Source of the DNA: Leucobacter sp. cx-42
Lineage (GTDB): Bacteria; Actinomycetota; Actinomycetes; Actinomycetales; Microbacteriaceae
DNA: 64,000 nucleotides
Reading direction: 5' to 3'
Assembly (NCBI RefSeq): GCF_014529985.1
Contig: NZ_JACVMU010000001.1
Span: 372,001 to 436,000 of the forward strand
Position numbers and translations under genes: made by a program. Under the pieces are notes generated by a model, which worked only from the letters and a program-made list of their open reading frames with translations, made no database searches and was not told the DNA's origin. Positions 57,783-64,000 of this stretch are shown here, piece by piece (the stretch's first letter is position 1; each line of letters starts with the position of its first letter).

Positions 57783-58844
57783 TTACCAGGCGGCAGCGAC
57801 TGCGCGGTGCGCTTCAAAGAGCGGAACCGTCGTGCCCTCGGGCGAACGCCCAAAGCCACACTCGGTCGCGACGCCGAAGTCGCGCGTGAGGTGCTGGCGA
57901 GCAGCAGCGAGGCGACGCGATGCGCCTTCCGCACCGTCTTCGCGGTGCACGAGACCGACGTAGAGCTCAGTCGCGGGTGCGAGTGCGAGCTCAGCGAGCG
58001 GAGCGTAGAACTCTGCGTCGTCTCGCTCGATCGGCACGGGCAGGTGCACCCAGTTGATGTCGCGCTGGGTCGCTGCAGCAACGAGGTTTGCGAACTTGGT
58101 GAGGTTCGCTGCGTCCTTGGGCTCAACGAAGTGCTTCTCAGCGACGTCGCCGTAGCAAAGGTGCACACCAGCTTCGACGTCTGCGGGAATGCGATCGAGC
58201 TGGCGCGCGAGACGCTCGCTCGTGCCGGTCCAGACGTCGTCGAACCACTCGTAGCGCTTGCCGCCACGCTCCGCGTATGCGGTCTGCTCGAGAATCGCGA
58301 ACTCGAGCGCAGCATCCCACTGCACTGCGAGCTTGTCGTGGGGAATCGCTGCGAGGATCTGCTCGAGTTCGGCCGCGAGAGCAGCCTCGTAGACGGGTTC
58401 GAGATCCGCGCGATCTTCCTCACGCACGAAGCTGGCGAGGGTCGCAAGCGGGGTCGGCAGCGAGACCTGGAAGCGGATGCCCGCGGGAATCACGCCCTCT
58501 TCCTGGAGGCGGGCGAACACTGCGTACGACTCGAGCGCGGCGTCGGCGTAACCGAGGTTGGCGATCTTGAGGTCTGCGGCGTTGACGCCCTCAGAGATGC
58601 GAATCTGGCGGAGGTCGAGCGTACGCAGCAGGATCGGCTGATCACCGATCTGCTCAAGGCCCTCGGTCTTTGCGAGGCGACCCGGCTGGAACGCGATCCA
58701 GTGGAAACGCTCGCCGACCTCTCCGTCGGGAATGCGCTTCAGGTGGTCGCCGAGGTGAGCCGCCGCAGTGCGCATGGTCTCTTCAGCGGTGTCGAAGTTG
58801 ATGCTGCCTACGAGGTGTGCCCCGGTAACGTTTGCCTGTGTCAT
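57783..58844 (-). CDS. MetE C-terminal-like (cobalamin-independent methionine synthase superfamily) protein
   Basis: 353 residues, a TIM-barrel protein related to the catalytic half of MetE/UROD. It has GAHLVGSINFDTAEETMRTA, LKRIPDGEVGERFHWIAFQP, FQVSLPTPLATLASF, VQWDAALEFAIL, the zinc-site candidates in VEAGVHLCYGDVAEKH (His and Cys) and FGVATECGFGRSP (Cys). Stand-alone forms like this are often methyl-transfer proteins in catabolic settings rather than methionine synthases. It lies between the decayed islet and the ABC transporter operon, in the same direction as the latter; a terminator separates them. Confidence 0.78.
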   Translation of the reverse strand: MTQANVTGAHLVGSINFDTAEETMRTAAAHLGDHLKRIPDGEVGERFHWIAFQPGRLAKTEGLEQIGDQPILLRTLDLRQIRISEGVNAADLKIANLGYADAALESYAVFARLQEEGVIPAGIRFQVSLPTPLATLASFVREEDRADLEPVYEAALAAELEQILAAIPHDKLAVQWDAALEFAILEQTAYAERGGKRYEWFDDVWTGTSERLARQLDRIPADVEAGVHLCYGDVAEKHFVEPKDAANLTKFANLVAAATQRDINWVHLPVPIERDDAEFYAPLAELALAPATELYVGLVHREDGAEGASRRLAAARQHLTRDFGVATECGFGRSPEGTTVPLFEAHRAVAAAW

Positions 58845-58977
58845 AGCTCCAGTATTGCTGTCCTGTGCGGATCCCAGTAAATGTGTGACAAAGTGCTACG
58901 AATTGCGACTGACGGCTACATGATTGGCGGATCCGGGCCGCACGTTCCCACGCAGAACCGCGCCCCAGGCACGACAC

Positions 58978-59005
58978 AGGCCGGAGCGGAATCCCGCCCC
59001 GGCCT
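58978..59005 (-). terminator. Terminator of the ABC transporter operon
   Basis: AGGCCGGAGCGG and CCGCCCCGGCCT pair over 12 bp with one mismatch and a 4-nt loop, 30 bp past the stop of the ATP-binding gene. The 190-bp spacer to the MetE-like gene has no other feature. Confidence 0.7.
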
Positions 59006-59034
59006 CTGCCATTCATGCAGTCACGCACGCGCGA

Positions 59035-59877
59035 CTACTGCGCCCCCGCAGGCTGCGCGTCCTTCATTGCCAGCCATTCCTTGCGGCGTTCGGCCTGAAG
59101 CACGGGATCCGCTACAGGCGAGGCAGCGAGCAAGCGCTGGCTGTACGGGTGCTGCGGGTCGCGCGTGATCTGATCACCGTCACCCACCTCAACGAGGTTG
59201 CCGCGATACATCACGGCGACGCGGTGACAAATGCTGCGGACGACGCCGAGGTCATGGGAGACGAACAGGTACGCGACGCCGGTCTCGCGCTGCAGCTCGA
59301 TGAGCAGCTCAAGTACTGCGGCCTGCGTCGTGAGGTCGAGCGCGCTGACTGGCTCATCACAGATGATGAGGCGCGGCTTCCGCACGAGTGCTCGTGCGAT
59401 TGCGATGCGCTGGCGCTGGCCACCCGAGAACTCACTCGGGAAACGGTCGATCACGTTCGACGGCAGGTGCACGCGCTCAAGCATTTCGGCGACGATGAGG
59501 CGTGCTTCCGTACGATCCATGCCAGAGGTCGAGAGCGGCTCTGCGAGAATCTCGCCGATCGTCATGTTCGGGTTGAGTGAACCGTAGGGGTCCTGGAAGA
59601 CGACCTGGATGTCCTTCGACAGGGCACGGCGTTCCTTGCCAGACAGATGCGTGATGTCTCGTCCGTCGAAGAAGATCTTGCCGCTCTTGACCGGCACGAG
59701 GCCGAGGATCGCCTTGCCGAGCGTCGACTTTCCCGACCCGGATTCACCGACGAGGCCAACGCACTCGCCTGCAGCCACATCAAGGGAGACCTCGTGAAGC
59801 ACGCGGTTCGCCTTGCGGCGCGAGCCGTACTCTACAACGACGTTTTCTGCCCGCAGCAGCGGGGTGTTCTCGCTCAT
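59035..59877 (-). CDS. Oligopeptide/dipeptide-type ABC transporter ATP-binding protein (OppF/DppF-like)
   Basis: 280 residues. Walker A GLVGESGSGKSTLGKAI, Q-loop DIQVVFQDPYGSLNPNMTIG, signature SEFSGGQRQRIAIARAL, Walker B LIICDEPVSALD and H-loop YLFVSHDLGVV are all intact. At 280 residues it lacks most of the longer OppF C-terminal extension. It energises the transporter with the fused subunit upstream, whose stop overlaps its start by 4 bp (ATGA). Minus-strand operon order: binding protein, permease, permease-ATPase fusion, ATPase. Confidence 0.92.
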   Translation of the reverse strand: MSENTPLLRAENVVVEYGSRRKANRVLHEVSLDVAAGECVGLVGESGSGKSTLGKAILGLVPVKSGKIFFDGRDITHLSGKERRALSKDIQVVFQDPYGSLNPNMTIGEILAEPLSTSGMDRTEARLIVAEMLERVHLPSNVIDRFPSEFSGGQRQRIAIARALVRKPRLIICDEPVSALDLTTQAAVLELLIELQRETGVAYLFVSHDLGVVRSICHRVAVMYRGNLVEVGDGDQITRDPQHPYSQRLLAASPVADPVLQAERRKEWLAMKDAQPAGAQ

Positions 59878-61718
59878 GCGTTCTCCTTTGCGTCAGCGGC
59901 TGTACCTGCACCTGCACCTGCACCTGCAACAGCGGCATCGAGTTCCGCGCGGCTTGCCGCACCGTCGAGCGATGCAGCGATGAGGGTGCGGGTGTACTCC
60001 TGCTCGGGGTGCGCGAAGATCGGCCCGACATCGTCGATCTCCACGATCGAGCCAGAACGCATCACGACCACGCGGTCACAGATGTCTGCGACAACGCCGA
60101 AGTTGTGCGTCACGATGATGAGCGCCATCTGGTACTCGCGCTGCAGTTCACGGAGCAGCTCGAGCACCTCGGCCTGCACCGTCACGTCGAGCGCGGTCGT
60201 GGGCTCATCGGCGACGAGCACCGACGGCTTACCCGAGATCGCGCCAGCGATGAGCACGCGCTGCGCCATACCGCCCGAGAGCTCGTGCGGGTACGACTTG
60301 AGCACACGCTCGGGGTCGACGATGCCGACGCGGTCGAGCACCTCGAGTGCGCGCGCACGCGCCGCGCTCTTCGAGAGGCCGTGCACCGCACGCAGCGGTT
60401 CGGTGAGCTGGTGACCGATCGTGAACGACGGGTCAAGGTTCGTCATCGGCTCCTGCGGAATGTAGCCGATCTCGTGGCCGAGCAGCCGGCCGCGTTCGCG
60501 ATGGCTGAGGGTGGTGACGTCCTCGCCACCGATCCAGATCGCGTCAGCCGTGTAGTAGCCAGACTTCGGCAGCAGGTCGAGCATCGAGAACACCGTCTGC
60601 GACTTGCCAGAGCCCGATTCGCCGACGATGCCGAGCACCTCACCCGGTGCGACGTCGAGCGTGATGCCGTGCACCACTTCGACCTCACCGCGGGCGGTTT
60701 CGTAGTTCACACGCAGGTTCTCGAGTCGAACGGCCGAGTCCACCGCTGCGACCGAGATCGAGCCGGTCGCGGTCGCCTTCGCCACCGGTCCACGGGCTGC
60801 GTTCTCTGCTTCGATGGCCTTGCGCTGACGGCGCGAGAGCATCGGCGTCTTGGCGTTGATGACATCGCCGAGGGTCGAGCCGAGCACCGCGAACGCAGCG
60901 ATCGAAATGCCGAGGGCGATCGAAGGCCAGAGGAGCAGGAGCGGATCGGTCCGCATGACCTTGAAGCCCTCGTTCATCGCGGCGCCCCAGCCTGGGGTGG
61001 TGCCGCCGCCGATGCCGAGGAACTGCAGGCCTGCCTGCATGCCCATCGCCATACCCGCGGTCAGCGCCGACTGGATCACGAGCGGGGCCACGACCTGACG
61101 GATGATGTGGCGGCCCATGATCCGCGCATCGGTGAGACCGGAGACGCGAGCGGCGTCGACGTACATCTCACCGCGCACGGAAAGCACCGTGGATCGCGTG
61201 AGACGGAAGTAGCCGGGCGCCATGAAGATGCCGATCGTGATCATGAGGATCGTGAGATCGTTCCCCGAGTTCGCGCCGACGATCAGCAGGATGATCATAC
61301 CGGGAACGGACTGCAGTGCGTCACTGATCCACATCCCGATGCGATCGGTTGCGCCGCCGTAGTACCCGGCCGCGAGGCCCGACGGGACGCCAATGACGAC
61401 CGAGGTGAGGATCGCGACGAGCGCACCCCACAGCGTGATCTGGGTGCCGAGGATGAGTCGGCTGAGGACGTCACGACCGGTCGTATCGCCGCCAAGCCAG
61501 TGCTCAGCGCTCGGCAGCGCGCGGGTCTGCGACAGGATGACTTCGTTGGGATCGTGCGGCATGATCCAGGGCGCGAGGAGCGCCACGAGGACAATCACTG
61601 CCAGCACGGTGAAGGAGATCAGACCGGCGGGACGGCGGATCAGGCGGATGAACAGCGATCCGCGATCGCCGCCGCGCGTGTCAATGTTTACGGCGTTGGT
61701 GTCAGCGATAGTGGTCAT
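59874..61718 (-). CDS. Fused ABC transporter permease (DppC-like) and ATP-binding protein (DppD-like)
   Basis: 614 residues. Residues ~1-290 are a DppC-type permease: one N-terminal TM, extracytoplasmic WLGGDTTGRDVLSRLILGTQ, and the EAA-like cytoplasmic loop VDAARVSGLTDARIMGRHII. A ~45-residue linker joins it to a complete ATPase (about 335-590) with Walker A GIVGESGSGKSQTVFSM, signature ELSGGMAQRVLIAGAI, Walker B VLVADEPTTALD and IIVTHNFGVV. The two modules are normally separate genes. The C-terminal tail is an Ala/Gly repeat encoded by CACCTG microsatellite units (59901-59932). Start and stop overlap the neighbouring genes by 4 bp each. Confidence 0.9.
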   Translation of the reverse strand: MTTIADTNAVNIDTRGGDRGSLFIRLIRRPAGLISFTVLAVIVLVALLAPWIMPHDPNEVILSQTRALPSAEHWLGGDTTGRDVLSRLILGTQITLWGALVAILTSVVIGVPSGLAAGYYGGATDRIGMWISDALQSVPGMIILLIVGANSGNDLTILMITIGIFMAPGYFRLTRSTVLSVRGEMYVDAARVSGLTDARIMGRHIIRQVVAPLVIQSALTAGMAMGMQAGLQFLGIGGGTTPGWGAAMNEGFKVMRTDPLLLLWPSIALGISIAAFAVLGSTLGDVINAKTPMLSRRQRKAIEAENAARGPVAKATATGSISVAAVDSAVRLENLRVNYETARGEVEVVHGITLDVAPGEVLGIVGESGSGKSQTVFSMLDLLPKSGYYTADAIWIGGEDVTTLSHRERGRLLGHEIGYIPQEPMTNLDPSFTIGHQLTEPLRAVHGLSKSAARARALEVLDRVGIVDPERVLKSYPHELSGGMAQRVLIAGAISGKPSVLVADEPTTALDVTVQAEVLELLRELQREYQMALIIVTHNFGVVADICDRVVVMRSGSIVEIDDVGPIFAHPEQEYTRTLIAASLDGAASRAELDAAVAGAGAGAGTAADAKENA

Positions 61719-62656
61719 TTCACACGCACCTTGGGGTTGATCCAGCCGAGCACGATGTCAAGCAGGAGGTTAACGATCACAACAAAGATGACGGTCACAA
61801 CCGTGACGCCCATGAGCATCGGGATGTCGCCGTTCTGCGCCGAGGTTTGGGTGAGCTCACCGATGCCCTTAATACCGAACACCTGCTCGACGATGATCGC
61901 GCCAGAAAGCAGACCAACGAACATGAGGGCGAGGATCGTGAGCGATGCGGGTGCGGAGTTGCGGAGCAGATGCACCGCGATCCGCCAACCGGGAAGGCCG
62001 CGGCTGCGCAGGGTGCGCGCGTAGTCCTGGCCGTCAGCCTGAATGATGCCGTTTCGCAGTTGCTCGGCGATCATGACGATTGCGCCAAGCGCGAGCGCAA
62101 CAGCGGGCAGCGTGATGGAACGCAGCCACTCAGACACCGACGTCGAGATAGGCACATAGCCGATTGCGGGGAACCACTTGAGCTGCACCGCGAACGTCAT
62201 CACGAGCACGACAGCCACCCAGAAGCCGGGAAGCGCGAAGAGGATGACCGAGCCGGCCTTGACGAGCTTGTCGATCCAGCTGTGCGGGCGCAGGCCGGCA
62301 GCGGTGCCGAGGACGCCAGCGAGGACAGCCGAAAGAATGATTGAGGCGGTCACGAGCGACAGCGTGACCGGCAGGCGAATGCCGAGAATCTTGCCGACCG
62401 GCTGGTCGTTCTTCCACGAGGTGCCGAAGTCACCCTGGAAGAGATTGACGAGCCACTCCTGATACTGGACGAAGACTGGGCGATCCGCGCCAATCTTCTC
62501 AGTCAGCGCAGCGATAGCGTCGGGCGTCGCGCCGCTACCAAGCAGGCCGAGCGCGGGGTTGGGAATCGCCCAGTGGGCGAGGAAGAAGGTACCGCTGGCG
62601 ACAACGAACAGCAGCACGATGCCAGAGAGCAGTCTCTTAAGCACGAACGAGAGCAT
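61715..62656 (-). CDS. ABC transporter permease (OppB/DppB-like)
   Basis: 313 residues with six hydrophobic helices: SFVLKRLLSGIVLLFVVASG at the N-terminus, the periplasmic domain up to IRLPVTLSLVTASIILSAVL, and the EAA-type loop DGQDYARTLRSRGLPGWRIA between TM4 and TM5. Together with the DppC-like half of the fusion protein it forms the membrane channel for a peptide, opine or similar small solute. It lies 78 bp after the binding-protein gene and overlaps the fusion gene by 4 bp. Confidence 0.92.
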   Translation of the reverse strand: MLSFVLKRLLSGIVLLFVVASGTFFLAHWAIPNPALGLLGSGATPDAIAALTEKIGADRPVFVQYQEWLVNLFQGDFGTSWKNDQPVGKILGIRLPVTLSLVTASIILSAVLAGVLGTAAGLRPHSWIDKLVKAGSVILFALPGFWVAVVLVMTFAVQLKWFPAIGYVPISTSVSEWLRSITLPAVALALGAIVMIAEQLRNGIIQADGQDYARTLRSRGLPGWRIAVHLLRNSAPASLTILALMFVGLLSGAIIVEQVFGIKGIGELTQTSAQNGDIPMLMGVTVVTVIFVVIVNLLLDIVLGWINPKVRVK

Positions 62657-62696
62657 CTGTGAATCCCGGTGAGTGTAAAGCGAGCATGGGAGCGGG

Positions 62697-62727
62697 AGTG
62701 GGGCGACCCGTGATGGGCCGCCCCACT
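62697..62727 (-). other. Inter-cistronic hairpin between binding protein and permease genes
   Basis: AGTGGGGCG and CGCCCCACT pair perfectly over 9 bp, with ACCC/GGGC bases extending the stem. It lies 8 bp after the binding-protein stop. Such hairpins usually raise the amount of binding-protein mRNA relative to the membrane subunits. Confidence 0.6.
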
Positions 62728-62734
62728 GCCCGGA

Positions 62735-64000
62735 TTAACCCGCGAGAGTGATCTGGCGGAGGGTCGGGAACATCAGGCCGACAACTGCGTCAACCTTGAA
62801 GTCAGCGGTGCTGACGTAGGTGTTCTCGTTCTGACCCCAAACTGCGTTGTACGCCTGCTCGGTGATCGTCTTGTTCAGGGTCTCGATCGCTGAGATCTGC
62901 TCGTCGCCTGGGGCTGCGGTGAAGACCGCGTCGACCTGTTCCTGCACGCCGGGCATCGTGTCGAGGCCCGGGTTCGGGTTGTACCACTGCGGATCCTTGA
63001 TCTGGCGCTCGACAGTCGCAACCGGGTTCGAGTCCATTGCGATGACACCGACGAACATCGGGTACTGCGATGCCTTGCCCATGTAGCTCATGAAGTCGGT
63101 CTCTTCCCACTTCACGGTGATGTTGAGCTCTTTGAAGGTCTGCTCAATGATTGCCTGGTAGCCAGCGAAGGGCGGCGCCATGGGCATGGTGACATCGAAG
63201 CCGTCTGCGTAGCCCGCCTCAGCGAGGAGCGCCTGTGCACGGTCGAGATCGTACGGGTAGATCTTGTCGATGCTCTCGTCGTAGCCGGGGAGGCCAACGG
63301 GGAACATCTGGTTGGTGACCTTGCCCTCACCGAGCGCGATCGACTCGTGCATCGCCTGACGGTCGAACGCGTAGTTCAGCGCCTGACGCACCTTCACGTC
63401 ACCAAGCGGCGAACCCATCGCGCCCGAGCGATCTGCGAAGTAGAGGCCTGCCCACATCGAGAGGCCCTTCGACGAGTTCCAACCGTTTGCCTCTGCGAGC
63501 TCACGACCGGTCTTGTCGGTGTAGATCACGTTGAGCTGGCCAGCCTCCATTGCGTTCAGCATTGCGGTGCCGTCGCTCAGCGGGGTGATCTTCAGCGGAT
63601 CGAAGGGGAAGGTGTCTGCGTCCCAGTGGTCAGCAACCTTATCGAAGGCGTATTCGGTACCGGGGACGCTGTCTGCACTCAGGGTGTACGGACCCGAGCC
63701 AACCGGGGTCTCCGAGAGCGTGCCGGCCTCGATCGCCGCGGGAGCGGCAATGTAGCTGCGGCCGAGACCCATGAGGTAGAGCATGGTGTCGTCGCGCTGG
63801 GTGAGGTCGAACTCGATGGTGTCGTCATCGACCTTCTTGATCTCAGCAACGTTCTTGTACGCCTCGAGGGAGGTCGTGCCTTCCTTGAGGTGATTCAGCC
63901 CGCCGACGATCGCATCCGCGTCAACTGGGGTGCCGTCGGAGAACTTTGCGTCGGTGCGAAGCTCGAAGGTGACGGTCTTGAAGTCTTCTGATACTTCCCA
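62735..64000 (-). CDS. ABC transporter substrate-binding protein, family 5 (5' part beyond window)
   Basis: 422 codons are visible, open to the last base. The SBP_bac_5 pattern is clear: TVTFELRTDAKFSDGTPVDA near the window edge, then SETPVGSGPYTLSADSVPGT, SPLGDVKVRQALNYAFDRQA, LLAEAGYADGFDVTMPMAP and the C-terminal ISAIETLNKTITEQAYNAVW. The signal peptide and first ~80-100 residues lie outside the window. It delivers the solute to the adjacent permease. Family 5 proteins bind peptides but also glycosides, opines and aromatic conjugates, so the substrate is open. Confidence 0.92.
   Translation of the reverse strand, partial: WEVSEDFKTVTFELRTDAKFSDGTPVDADAIVGGLNHLKEGTTSLEAYKNVAEIKKVDDDTIEFDLTQRDDTMLYLMGLGRSYIAAPAAIEAGTLSETPVGSGPYTLSADSVPGTEYAFDKVADHWDADTFPFDPLKITPLSDGTAMLNAMEAGQLNVIYTDKTGRELAEANGWNSSKGLSMWAGLYFADRSGAMGSPLGDVKVRQALNYAFDRQAMHESIALGEGKVTNQMFPVGLPGYDESIDKIYPYDLDRAQALLAEAGYADGFDVTMPMAPPFAGYQAIIEQTFKELNITVKWEETDFMSYMGKASQYPMFVGVIAMDSNPVATVERQIKDPQWYNPNPGLDTMPGVQEQVDAVFTAAPGDEQISAIETLNKTITEQAYNAVWGQNENTYVSTADFKVDAVVGLMFPTLRQITLAG

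Noticed and set aside
57807-58880. 357-codon plus-strand frame opposite the MetE-like gene
   Set aside because: The minus-strand protein has recognisable MetE-like motifs; the plus-strand one is a shadow.
60009-62024. 671-codon plus-strand open frame
   Set aside because: It is antisense to the clear permease-ATPase fusion and permease genes. Its translation is rich in Arg, His, Asp and Glu, as expected from the opposite strand of high-GC genes, and has no domain pattern.

Overview
The window is high-GC actinobacterial DNA. Intergenic spacers are short, GTG starts are common, genes overlap by ATGA or GTGA, and Shine-Dalgarno sites are GGAGG/AAGGA type. The protein families suggest a soil- or plant-associated Microbacteriaceae member such as Leucobacter; this is inference, because no rRNA or other taxonomic marker is present. 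No tRNA, rRNA, CRISPR array, intact transposase or prophage gene was seen.

Layout. 1-7.5 kb: a truncated FAD aromatic hydroxylase, divergent from an IclR regulator and a ThDP enzyme, then an AraC regulator and an amidohydrolase. 7.5-8.1 kb: HicA/HicB toxin-antitoxin. 8.3-18.5 kb: a wall-polymer (teichoic-acid-like) locus with three CDP-polyol phosphotransferase-type proteins (one fused to a pyruvyltransferase domain), a TarI/IspD-type cytidylyltransferase, a sugar/polyol reductase, an SGNH lipoprotein and a frameshifted acetyltransferase. 18.7-27.2 kb: GMC oxidoreductase, aldehyde dehydrogenase, NTF2-like protein, amino acid/amine permease, TetR regulator, ornithine-cyclodeaminase-like protein and sarcosine-oxidase-like flavoenzyme, probably amine catabolism. 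27.3-30.5 kb: an HxlR / DoxX / MFS block bracketed by matching repeats. 30.5-38.9 kb: a homoprotocatechuate (3,4-dihydroxyphenylacetate) meta-cleavage operon (hpaH, hpaI, a FAH-RraA fusion, GntR regulator, hpaE, hpaD) with a divergent MHS permease and three identical palindromic operators. 39.1-40.3 kb: TetR regulator and a RelE/Phd-like toxin-antitoxin pair.

40.4-54.7 kb is a catabolic cluster of unknown substrate. It has a phosphotriesterase-family hydrolase plus a paralogue without metal ligands, an O-methyltransferase-like protein, an alpha/beta hydrolase, two aldo/keto reductase paralogues, an SDR, an amidohydrolase, a zinc alcohol dehydrogenase, two tandem HSL-type esterases and an MFS exporter. 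Its divergent promoters share a 16-bp inverted repeat (TTCTAC-N4-GTAGAA type). The same site lies before the distant amidohydrolase at 5.9 kb and, weakly, before the TetR gene at 39.1 kb, which suggests one unrecognised regulon. 54.8-57.8 kb is a decayed islet holding an intact DUF4062 protein between two pseudogenes that I could read only by joining frames or reading through stops. 57.8-64 kb: a MetE-like protein and an oligopeptide-type ABC transporter with a fused permease-ATPase subunit, running off the right end.

Intergenic DNA carries three families of near-palindromic repeats, each of constant length (94, 84 and 58 bp). Two copies of the 94-bp family sit inside a duplicated 187-bp module. 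These families, the TTCTAC regulon with its metal-less phosphotriesterase paralogue, and the DUF4062 islet are the parts of the window least explained by known biology.
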